Of a stretch of DNA of 18,031 nt, positions 8,022 through 15,388 are shown piece after piece. The notes below the pieces were generated by a model. The model was not told where the DNA came from, ran no database searches, and saw nothing but the letters and a program-made list of their open reading frames with translations. The first letter of the stretch is position 1; the number at the start of each line of letters is the position of its first letter. The position numbers and the translations under genes are program-made. Origin of the DNA: Dehalococcoidia bacterium UBA1332 (GTDB lineage: Bacteria; Chloroflexota; Dehalococcoidia; Lucifugimonadales; Lucifugimonadaceae); the NCBI GenBank assembly GCA_002306745.1, contig DBSW01000164.1, positions 1 through 18,031 of the forward strand, read 5' to 3'.

Positions 8022-9518
8022 ATGCGAATCCTTATGGGTGGTTGTAATCAAGAGATTTCAACGTTCAATCCAGTGCCTTGCGAATACGATTTTTTTGACT
8101 TCTTACGTGGCGAAGAAATACGTGATGCAGCGATGGGTAACAATTCATCATACGCTGGTGCAATCGCAGAACTAGAGACCGCTTTCGGTGACGATCTAGA
8201 CCTCATATTTACTTACGACGCGGAAGGTGCTGCCGCAGGCCCACTTGAGCACAGCGCGTTTTTACGAATCGCTGAAGAATTTCTTGAACCGCTAAAAGAT
8301 CACGTAGGCAAAATCGACGGCGTCTACTTCTCTATGCACGGTGCGATGGGCACAACTAAAGAGCTGGACCCAGAAGGCTATCTATTAGAAGAGGCAAGAA
8401 AAATTATAGGTGAAGAAGTCCCAATAGTTATTTCTATGGACCTTCATGGAATATTAACTGCCAAAATGCTGGACAACATCAATGGTCTTGCCGCATATCA
8501 CACCTACCCACACGTAGACTTCGAAGACACAGGTAGAAGAGCTGCAAAATCACTGATCAGAATCCTAAATGATGGGGCAAAACCAGTTGCAGCGAGAGTT
8601 CGTATTCCAACCTTAGTGCGTGGTAACGAATTAATCACCGAAACCGGTGCATTCGGTGCGCAGATGAGATACTCAAAAGAACTAGAAAAACATCCAGAAG
8701 TAATGTCAGCTGGAATGTTCATATGCAATCCATTTACGGATGTCCCGGAATTATGTTGCCAGCCATTCGTTTTCACTGATAACAATCAGCAACTAGCTGA
8801 AGAAGCCGTACTCAAGCAGGCAGCAGATTTCTGGTCTAACCGTCACATCATGCAAGGGCAGTTCACATCACTTGAAGGTTCCGTAAAGCGCGGTTCAGCA
8901 ATGACCGGGCCTCTCGCTTTCTACGATGCCGCAGATGCCCCAAGTTCTGGAGCGTCAGGCGATAGTATCGAAATAGCGGCCGCAATGGTAAAAGCAAACT
9001 ACCCACATACCGTACTTACATCAGTCGTAGACCCTACCGCAGTTTCAAAAGCGCATGAACTTGGGGTTGGCGAAACTTTTACAATGGGCATAGGAGGCGC
9101 ACTTGATCCAAGATTCCAGCCTCTGAAACTCGACTGGACCATTAAATCTATTGCTGATCACAGTAATTTAAAAATGGAAACATGGAAGTTCAGACTTAAC
9201 CCTGGACCAACTGCTGTACTCGTCTCAGGCAACCTTACCGTCGTCGCAATGACTAAATCGCAAATGATGGTCGATCGCACTATTTTCTTCGATAACGGAT
9301 GTGACCCAAAGGATTACCACTCGACCATCATAAAAACCCCTCACGCAGAACCGGCGTTTTTCGACGACTGGGTAGAAGCAAAATTTAATGTTGACGCGAT
9401 AGGCTCCACCAGCGCAAATCTACCAACTCTGGGTCATACGATATGTGCACGACCCATGTACCCGATGGAACAAGACGCGGAATTCTCACCACGAACGGAA
9501 GTATTCAGGAGAAGTTAA
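8022..9518 (+). CDS. M81 family metallopeptidase (microcystinase C, MlrC-like)
   Basis: The protein begins MRILMGGCNQEISTFNPVP, the standard start of MlrC/M81 proteins, and runs 498 residues, the usual length. Family blocks follow: AEGAAAGPLEH (67-77), GVYFSMHGAMGTT (100-112), ISMDLHG (137-143) and YHTYPHVDFEDTGRRAAK (159-176), which together should carry the zinc site (D140, H142 and H160 or H164 as likely ligands). The C-terminal MlrC domain (DAADAPSSGASGDS, near 306-319) is also present. MlrC from Sphingomonas cleaves linearised microcystin, but most relatives have unknown amide substrates. In-frame GTG (7971) and ATG (7995) starts exist, but the purine-rich GAGAGAGAG at about 8004-8012 and the family N-terminus favour 8022. 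It is probably a single-gene unit, divergent from the transporter and convergent with the pseudogene at 9547. Confidence 0.88.
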   Translation: MRILMGGCNQEISTFNPVPCEYDFFDFLRGEEIRDAAMGNNSSYAGAIAELETAFGDDLDLIFTYDAEGAAAGPLEHSAFLRIAEEFLEPLKDHVGKIDGVYFSMHGAMGTTKELDPEGYLLEEARKIIGEEVPIVISMDLHGILTAKMLDNINGLAAYHTYPHVDFEDTGRRAAKSLIRILNDGAKPVAARVRIPTLVRGNELITETGAFGAQMRYSKELEKHPEVMSAGMFICNPFTDVPELCCQPFVFTDNNQQLAEEAVLKQAADFWSNRHIMQGQFTSLEGSVKRGSAMTGPLAFYDAADAPSSGASGDSIEIAAAMVKANYPHTVLTSVVDPTAVSKAHELGVGETFTMGIGGALDPRFQPLKLDWTIKSIADHSNLKMETWKFRLNPGPTAVLVSGNLTVVAMTKSQMMVDRTIFFDNGCDPKDYHSTIIKTPHAEPAFFDDWVEAKFNVDAIGSTSANLPTLGHTICARPMYPMEQDAEFSPRTEVFRRS

Positions 9519-9546
9519 GCAACCAGAAAACCAAGACAAAATCCAC

Positions 9547-10300
9547 TTAAGCTAGGCGGCTAGTACCTTTCAACGCCTGATCAATACCTCTAATGTGACC
9601 TACAGCATATGCCCAGTAACAATGTCCCCAATCGCTATCTCCGTCTATATGTATAGCGTGATCAGGTGTAATCCAACCATCAAAACCAGCTTCATGGTAC
9701 GCCCTCATGGTTTCTACCATGTCGGCATTACCCGTATCAGAAAATGTTTCCTGAAAATTGTTTAATTCACCCCTGATGTTCCATAAATCTACTTAGGTTC
9801 GCCCACATATCAGCGTCGCTCTTCGATCGACGCTCGTCTTCAGCCACCCACTGAATATTGAATCCGCTATTCGGATGCTCCATAAGCGGATTACCTGTAG
9901 CTAGCGAAATATTGAAACTCGTAGCACTTGAACCTGCCATGTCCGGGGCTGTGCTAGAAGTTCTGTAAATCCTAAGAGCATGCATATTGAATATGATGAA
10001 GCCGAGGCCAACCTAAGACGTATTTCTCAATGTCTTCTTATAGTTCTCGATCTGGCGATTACCACCTCCCAAACCAAGCATCGACCTGTAAGTCCATTCA
10101 AGTGGAGCCATTCTAACCGCAGCCCATTTCAGGCCATACGATTCGACTAAATCCTTATGATTGCGTAAAGTTTCAACAGAGTAGAAGCCATCATCACCAG
10201 ATCCGGGCTTTGGTTGGCCTGAAACGCCATCGGCACCAATCTGTGCAGTAAATCTCAGTCGATCTTCAGAAAAGTCTGTACTGAGAAAGATCTTCATCAC
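9547..10300 (-). pseudogene. Decayed mannonate dehydratase (UxuA/ManD-like) gene: in-frame TAG plus internal deletion with frameshift
   Basis: Three pieces of one UxuA-like TIM-barrel protein lie in order on the minus strand. The first, from GTG 10300 or ATG 10297, runs 95 codons to RQIENYKKTLRN and stops at TAG (10015-10013). Reading through the TAG in the same frame gives IIFNMHALRIYRTSS, then a TSFNISL segment, to about 9780. The frame then shifts by one near 9775-9790, and the last piece reads RGELNNFQETFSDTGNADM, GFDGWITPDHA and WGHCYWAYAVGHIRG, ending TAA at 9549-9547. The C-terminal D-H pair and Tyr that act in ManD are kept. About 80-90 middle residues, where family members have metal-binding His and Cys, are missing at the shift. 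Family members dehydrate D-mannonate to 2-keto-3-deoxygluconate. The ATG overlaps the stop of the ThDP gene (ATGA), so it was the last gene of that operon. Confidence 0.85.
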
Positions 10301-12030
10301 ACCATATCCCGGAACGTCTCTGTCTTCGCAGGTCGTCCACCACGAGGTAACCCAAGTGGGAGTTGAACATCTAAGACCAGCGGTCTACCCTCACGTTCGA
10401 CCTTGTCCAACCCTTCATTGACTGCCTCTGAGATCTTAGATTCATCATCGATCCTACGGCCCTCAACTCCAAAAGAACGGGCCAGATCGACGATATCGAT
10501 ACCTTCAAGAGCGACGCCAGCGTACTCGCCCGTGTCCTTCATGACACCGTTTGCGCCATCAAATGCCCCAGCCACAATTCCATACGCACCGTTGTTGGGC
10601 ACTACATAAAGCACCGGAATCTCGTGGTGTGCGGCAGACCAGAATGCTGAATCGGAATAATAGACCGAGCCATCTCCCACTATGCCTACCACAGGCTTGT
10701 CAGGTGCGGCCATCTTGGCTCCCAATACCGCTCCCATTCCATAACCCTCTGAGCCACCAGCTGGTCGAATGTAAATGTTGTTTCCTCCATCTGGCTTTTC
10801 AAGGACATCTTCCAATGGGACAGCGAACTGCTCGGTAGTGATAATTCCACCTCCCAGATTTTCAAGTCCATTATCGACAGCATCTAAAAGGGCTAGTGGG
10901 CGAACGTAGCCTGGGATTTCTTTTACCGACTGCAAGCCAACTCTGCGCTGATTTCGAAGTCGACTTGCAGCAGCTAGTGCATCATTTCGTCGCTCGTCAT
11001 AAGCATTTGATTCGTACTCTCGGTTCGCAACTTCAAGCAACCTTTGAAGAGTGCGGGTCTCGTCCGCCATAACCAGCATATCCAGATCGGGAATGTTCTC
11101 AAATATCTCTACATCAGGACCAACTGCGGCAAGCTTGTCTGCGCTTTCAAACAACTCAAAATCCGTTGCCGTACCGCTACCACCATGACGAACTCCGACA
11201 GCAACAATTACGTCAGGCTGAAGATCAATTACAGGCTGCCTGAAGTACCCGCAGTGCAAGGGGTGAGCTACTGAAACGCCACGCAGATCACCCCACATAG
11301 AAGCGACATTGGCACCAAAATGTTCAGCAACAGACGCCAACAATCTTTCTCCGCCACTCTTATTAACTCCATCTCCCACATAAATCATCGGTCGTTTAGC
11401 GTTATGCAGTATCTCCGCAAGTGACTCTACATCTGTATCGGATGGATAACCTGCGATAGCCTGGGAAGGCGGTCCCTCAATGATATTTGTGGTGATTGGA
11501 TCAGGTCCCAATATGCGATCAAACGCAGCAATATGTACTGGACCTACTGGAGGAGTCATAGCAACTTTAATTGCTCGTTCGACGGCAGTCGCCAGTCCCT
11601 CAGGTTCAATTACAGTCCAATTGGCCTTCATAAACGGAGCGCCTATTGATGTAGGACCTACATTGTGACCTAGGTCAAGCGTAATCCGATCCGCATAACT
11701 ACCGGTGTCACCGACAAAAGTTATCGTAACAACCGGCAACATTGCAGCCCACACATTAATCATCTGACCGAGGCTTTGAGCAAGTCCGGCGCCCAGATGA
11801 ACAGACATCACTGCAGGCTGAGTCGCAACTTGAGCATACCCTCCAGCCATAGCCGTAACGGTGCCTTCATGAAGACCAATCACCCCATGGATATTTGGAT
11901 TACTGTGCAGTGAGTCAAAGAAACGCGCTTCACGCGATCCTGGATTGTAAAAAAGGTGCTTTATGCCTGAAGCAACAAGCTGTTCAACGATTATTTGTGA
12001 AGGATTCCCAGTGAACGAACGAGATGTCAT
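10297..12030 (-). CDS. ThDP-dependent enzyme, benzoylformate decarboxylase / acetolactate synthase-like
   Basis: The 577-residue protein has the three-domain ThDP layout. The PYR domain has NPGS (29-32) and the activating glutamate E55 in HEGTVTAMAGGYA. A middle domain with YVGDG (218-221 region) follows. The PP domain has the cofactor motif GDG at 452-454 ending in NN at 479-480. S32 and H78 (SVHLGAG) sit where benzoylformate decarboxylase has its catalytic Ser26 and His70, and the GDGS-YY-SAFWSAAHHEIP-L stretch also resembles that enzyme. I therefore favour a 2-keto-acid decarboxylase or lyase over true acetolactate synthase. An upstream in-frame TTG (12087) would add 19 residues; I chose ATG 12030 because GGAG lies six bases before it and homologues start near there. 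It follows the MDR gene and overlaps the UxuA pseudogene by four bases. Confidence 0.85.
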   Translation of the reverse strand: MTSRSFTGNPSQIIVEQLVASGIKHLFYNPGSREARFFDSLHSNPNIHGVIGLHEGTVTAMAGGYAQVATQPAVMSVHLGAGLAQSLGQMINVWAAMLPVVTITFVGDTGSYADRITLDLGHNVGPTSIGAPFMKANWTVIEPEGLATAVERAIKVAMTPPVGPVHIAAFDRILGPDPITTNIIEGPPSQAIAGYPSDTDVESLAEILHNAKRPMIYVGDGVNKSGGERLLASVAEHFGANVASMWGDLRGVSVAHPLHCGYFRQPVIDLQPDVIVAVGVRHGGSGTATDFELFESADKLAAVGPDVEIFENIPDLDMLVMADETRTLQRLLEVANREYESNAYDERRNDALAAASRLRNQRRVGLQSVKEIPGYVRPLALLDAVDNGLENLGGGIITTEQFAVPLEDVLEKPDGGNNIYIRPAGGSEGYGMGAVLGAKMAAPDKPVVGIVGDGSVYYSDSAFWSAAHHEIPVLYVVPNNGAYGIVAGAFDGANGVMKDTGEYAGVALEGIDIVDLARSFGVEGRRIDDESKISEAVNEGLDKVEREGRPLVLDVQLPLGLPRGGRPAKTETFRDMV

Positions 12031-12150
12031 CGAATACTCCATACAACATATCTTCAGAGTTAGAATGATCAGCGATAAACCGCTCAATCATCAAATCTGA
12101 TCTTTGGTTACGGGATAGTACGCCAGTCAAGCACTTAGGCAAAATCTTTT

Positions 12151-13167
12151 TTATGGGACAAGCACCATCTGTACGTGCTCTTCTGGCTTTATCAATCTTT
12201 CCATAGAAGACTGCATATCATCCCAGCTGATAAAACTCTCGGGGGTAATCATCGACTCGGAAGATAGCTGCCCACGGGACATCAAATTCAAGCCTGTTTG
12301 CCAATCGATCGGCTGTGATCCATATGCAGCTTTCATTTCAACTTCTCGCCCAATCCAATCGACTGTACGCAAATCGACATCCTCCCAAGCCATAGAAACC
12401 ACAAGAAGTTGCCCACCTCGCCAAACCATTTCCATACCTTGCTGAAACGTCGGCTTCGCAGCGGCAGCATCAAATGCCACAGGAACTCCTGGACCGCCAG
12501 AAAGCTCAAGAACTCGCTCCACCACATCCTCTGCAACAGGATTCAACACCACATCAGCGCCCAAAATCCGAGCTGATTCCGCGCGTGCAGGTGCAGGTTC
12601 AGATACGATCACGGAACTAGCGCCTGCAGCCTTTAAAACTTGCATCGTCAAAAGTCCTATAGGCCCAGCTCCCAAAACAACAGCCGTGTCACCAATTTTA
12701 AAATTGGAAGTTCGCACAGCATGAACAGCAATAGAAGTCGGTTCGGCAAGCACTGCTAACTCATCACTTACACCATTAGGAATCAGAAGTGGCCGCCAAT
12801 CATCCATTGCAACATACTCAGCGAACCCCCCAATACGGGTAGTCTCAATCCCGACCGTGCGGGCACTGTATCGGTCATTTGGATAAGTTGGCAAAACGAT
12901 GTCACCTGGTGGTGTACCGCCTCCTCCCACAACTCTGTCCCCTTCTTTAAAACGTTTTACATCCTTACCTACCTGAACCACTTCACCGATGTACTCGTGG
13001 CCCAAAACTGAACCATCATTAGCCATTCCATATTGAAAACGATGGACATCAGAACCGCACAAAGCCGAGAATTTAATTCTCACTAAAACTTGATTAGGCC
13101 TTGGAACGGGAGTCGGTATATCCTCGATTTCTATATTCTGAGTTCCACGTATAACCGCAGCTTTCAT
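12151..13167 (-). CDS. MDR-family zinc-binding dehydrogenase (sorbitol/threonine dehydrogenase-like)
   Basis: The 338-residue protein shows the catalytic zinc ligands C37 (CGSDVH), H57-E58 (GHEY) and E142 (AEPTS), the polyol-dehydrogenase type of site. The Rossmann motif is GAGPIG at 166-171, with E190 ending the second strand, pointing to NAD. The structural-zinc cysteine loop is replaced by a Gly/Pro-rich stretch (GGGGTPPGD, 82-89 region) with no cysteines. Relatives oxidise polyols, L-threonine or sugar acids. It is the first gene of a minus-strand unit followed by the ThDP enzyme and the mannonate-dehydratase remnant. This suggests hydroxy acid oxidation to a 2-keto acid that the ThDP enzyme then cleaves; that chain is inference. 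The ATG at 13167 is well supported by the family start MKAAVIRG; the ribosome site is weak. Confidence 0.88.
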   Translation of the reverse strand: MKAAVIRGTQNIEIEDIPTPVPRPNQVLVRIKFSALCGSDVHRFQYGMANDGSVLGHEYIGEVVQVGKDVKRFKEGDRVVGGGGTPPGDIVLPTYPNDRYSARTVGIETTRIGGFAEYVAMDDWRPLLIPNGVSDELAVLAEPTSIAVHAVRTSNFKIGDTAVVLGAGPIGLLTMQVLKAAGASSVIVSEPAPARAESARILGADVVLNPVAEDVVERVLELSGGPGVPVAFDAAAAKPTFQQGMEMVWRGGQLLVVSMAWEDVDLRTVDWIGREVEMKAAYGSQPIDWQTGLNLMSRGQLSSESMITPESFISWDDMQSSMERLIKPEEHVQMVLVP

Positions 13168-13372
13168 TTCAGACTACCTATTCCAATCTTGATTCTATTA
13201 CAAGACAATCACTCTCAACTATAAGCGTTGGTGAAATGCCCGTACTTATATGCCAAAATCCGACAGCAGAATTATCTGATTATGAAATCATCAGGTCAAA
13301 GACAATTTAGAATCGCTAACGCCGGCAACACACTTATTTCACTCTAATAGCCAACTCATAAAGAGGTTCAAC
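13168..13372. other. Divergent intergenic region between MDR and SDR genes
   Basis: This 205-base AT-rich region should hold both promoters. A short inverted repeat, CTGAT (13276-13280) and ATCAG (13290-13294), is centred in it, nine bases apart. A Shine-Dalgarno AGAGG (13362-13366) lies at its plus-strand end in front of the SDR. No RNA gene is seen. Confidence 0.35.
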
Positions 13373-14188
13373 ATCAAACGACTAGCCAGTAAAGTAGCCA
13401 TAGTAACCGGTGCGGGAACCCGTTCTGACAACGTAAGCGGTGTAGGCGTAGCCACTGCAAAATTATTCGCTTCACATGGTGCCTCAGTTTTAGTTATAGA
13501 CATCGACGAGACCGCTGCAAAAAAAACAGTACGCAACATCGCTAATGAAGGTGGTAAAGCATCCTATTTCGTAGCAGATGTTGCCGAAGAGAAGTCATGC
13601 AAATCGTTGGTCAAAACAGCTGTAGACCGTTATGGTAGCTTGGATATTTTGATGAATAGCGTCGGAATCAGCGGTCCTGGCGCTACGCCTGATATAACTC
13701 AAGAATCATGGAATCGGGTGCTTGATGTGGATTTAAAGAGTATGGTCTTTATTTCGAAGTACGCGATACCACAGATGGTAAGGTCTGGTGGGGGCTCGAT
13801 CATCAATATAGCGTCCGTCGACGGGATGCGCGCCGCCATGACTAAGAACATTCCGTATGCGGCTGCGAAAGGCGGAATGATATCTGTCACGCGAGCAATG
13901 GCTGTTCACCATGGCAGAGAGAACATAAGAGTGAACTGCATAGCACCCGGAATGATATACACATCTATGGTAGAAGCCATAGACGAAAAGAAGCGCAAAA
14001 TTAGACGTGACCTTGCTCCCTTAGGCACGGAAGGTCAAGCAGAGGACATTGCTATGGCAGCAACCTTTCTGGCCAGTGATGAATCTCGTTGGATCACAGG
14101 TGTACTTCTACCGGTCGATGCCGGACTCATGGCAGCAGGGCCCCAAAGCCTCCTAGACAACATAATTGATGATTACGTGTACACATAA
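13373..14188 (+). CDS. SDR-family dehydrogenase lacking a canonical start codon (ATC in start position)
   Basis: The reading frame is open from 13286 to the stop at 14186-14188 and codes a full classical SDR of about 271 residues. KVAIVTGAGT at 7-16 and GVGVATA at 23-29 form the cofactor loop (with an insertion, as in several SDR subfamilies). D43 follows the second strand, NSVG (95-98) replaces NNAG, and the catalytic set is S148, Y162 and K166 (IASVDG, then YAAAK). No ATG, GTG or TTG occurs in frame before codon 79. AGAGG at 13362-13366 is spaced six bases from ATC at 13373, exactly where an ATG would give MKRLASKVAIVTG. Starting instead at TTG 13607 would delete the Rossmann core. Either ATC initiates, as AUU does in infC, or the start was lost by mutation or sequencing error. 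Eight-plus bases separate it from no other gene; the M19 gene follows after 22 bases. Confidence 0.82.
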   Translation: MKRLASKVAIVTGAGTRSDNVSGVGVATAKLFASHGASVLVIDIDETAAKKTVRNIANEGGKASYFVADVAEEKSCKSLVKTAVDRYGSLDILMNSVGISGPGATPDITQESWNRVLDVDLKSMVFISKYAIPQMVRSGGGSIINIASVDGMRAAMTKNIPYAAAKGGMISVTRAMAVHHGRENIRVNCIAPGMIYTSMVEAIDEKKRKIRRDLAPLGTEGQAEDIAMAATFLASDESRWITGVLLPVDAGLMAAGPQSLLDNIIDDYVYT

Positions 14189-14210
14189 TATTGAAGGTAG
14201 AAAATCTACA

Positions 14211-15188
14211 GTGAAATACGAAGAAAAAATAATCATTGATGGGCTTGATACAAGCCTATGGGGTAGCGACTCGGTATACCGAGCTCTCCGTGCTGGTGGA
14301 GTAACAGCAATCAATGCAACCATTGCTATATGGGACGACTATGAATCAACACTCAAAAACATAACCAAATATCTTGAGTGGTTTCAAGAATTTGCTGACT
14401 TAATCGTTCATGTTAAAACAACGGATGACATTTACAAAGCCAAAGCAGCTAATCGTACCGGGATAATTTTTGGATGGCAGAACGCTAGCCCGATTGGTAA
14501 CGAGTTAAACAGATTAAGATTATTTTACGAGCTTGGAGTGAGAATCATCCAACTAACTTATAATGAAAGAAATCTACTTGGAAATGGCTGTTACGAACGA
14601 ACAGATGAAGGTCTCAGCAGATTTGGTCTAGCAGTGGTTGAGGAAATGAACCGGCTTGGCATACTGATCGACTTATCTCACGTCGGTGACAGAACCACGC
14701 TCGATGCAATTGAAAATTCCAATCAACCAGTGGCTATCACACATGCTAATGCCAGATCACAAATAAACCACCCACGCAACAAAACGGATGAAGCAATAAA
14801 ACTTCTGGTCGAACATGGTGGTGTGATCGGTGCTAACGCGTTCCCTATGTTTTTCAACAAAGGGTTCGAGACGACTTTAGATGAATATATAGATGCAATC
14901 GATTATCTAGTCCAAATGGTCGGTATCAACCATGTAGCAGTCGGGACCGACTTCTGCACAGAACAGCCTCGCTCTTTTTTTGAATGGCTTTTCGCATCCC
15001 AAGGACAAATTCCAGCTAAAGAAGTTGCCTACACACCAGAACCATATAGCCACTTGAAAGATTTCAAAGATCAAACTGAGTGGGTTCGACTAGCCGAAGG
15101 ACTTCAAAAAAGAAAATATGCTGATAAGGACATTGAAAAAATCCTCGGGAAAAATTGGCTCGAACTTTTTGACAAGGTCTGGGTTTGA
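14211..15188 (+). CDS. M19 (renal/membrane dipeptidase-like) protein with altered metal site
   Basis: The 325-residue protein follows the M19 TIM barrel: IIIDGLDTSLW at 7-17, GVRIIQLTYNERN near 109-121, IDLSHVGDRT (153-162) with H157, ITHANAR (176-182) with H178, HPRN (187-190), and GTDF with D247. In canonical M19 dipeptidases the first motif has H-x-D and the bridging metal ligand is a Glu in an EG motif. Here the positions read L12-x-x and Q90 (GWQNASPIG), so part of the di-zinc site is missing. The catalytic Asp and the two later His residues stay. I recall a bacterial subfamily with this pattern, so it is probably not a private mutation. The reaction is uncertain. I prefer GTG 14211, after GAAGGT, to a TTG at 14166 inside the SDR gene. 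No signal peptide, so cytosolic. Confidence 0.82.
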   Translation: MKYEEKIIIDGLDTSLWGSDSVYRALRAGGVTAINATIAIWDDYESTLKNITKYLEWFQEFADLIVHVKTTDDIYKAKAANRTGIIFGWQNASPIGNELNRLRLFYELGVRIIQLTYNERNLLGNGCYERTDEGLSRFGLAVVEEMNRLGILIDLSHVGDRTTLDAIENSNQPVAITHANARSQINHPRNKTDEAIKLLVEHGGVIGANAFPMFFNKGFETTLDEYIDAIDYLVQMVGINHVAVGTDFCTEQPRSFFEWLFASQGQIPAKEVAYTPEPYSHLKDFKDQTEWVRLAEGLQKRKYADKDIEKILGKNWLELFDKVWV

Positions 15189-15388
15189 ATAACCGAGATG
15201 ATTGACTTCACTTGCGTAAATTATTCTTGGATGATCTCATCACGCAGAATTACATTTATTGAAGAAGATCTACTTTCCTAACATGGTCAAAGATTCTCAT
15301 AATTCATGAGATTAAACAGACAATTGCCCCTGTACGATGTGACTGATATCGGACCAACTAACTTTCAATAATCCTAATGGAGACCCTG
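15189..15388. other. Intergenic region between M19 and ADC-like genes, with inverted repeats
   Basis: This 200-base region contains the near-palindrome GATGATCTCATC (about 15230-15241) and a better one at 15295-15311. The separation suggests the ADC-like gene may have its own promoter rather than being read only with the M19 gene. No terminator with a T run and no RNA gene is recognised. Confidence 0.35.
15295..15311. promoter_or_regulatory. Inverted repeat, possible operator upstream of ADC-like gene
   Basis: TCTCAT and ATGAGA are exact reverse complements separated by AATTC. The site is about 80 bases before the ADC-like start. No T run follows, so it is more likely a protein-binding site than a terminator. 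Chance occurrence is possible in AT-rich DNA. Confidence 0.3.

Noticed and set aside
9767..9985. A separate small protein of 72 residues downstream of the ThDP gene
   Set aside because: It is in the same frame as the preceding 95-codon piece and aligns as the next part of the same UxuA-like protein, so it is a fragment, not a gene.
10403..11668. Several plus-strand open frames across the ThDP gene
   Set aside because: They lie entirely within a conserved gene on the other strand and have no recognisable domains.
12031..12087. N-terminal extension of the ThDP enzyme from TTG 12087
   Set aside because: ATG 12030 has GGAG at six bases, and the extension has no resemblance to the family.
13607..14188. 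193-residue SDR starting at TTG 13607
   Set aside because: The same frame continues upstream with the full Rossmann motif and the D43 strand; a start at 13607 would remove the cofactor site. The gene is better taken from 13373.
14166..14210. M19 start at TTG 14166 inside the SDR gene
   Set aside because: The added residues include Cys, Thr and His with no family likeness, and GTG 14211 follows GAAGGT just after the SDR stop.
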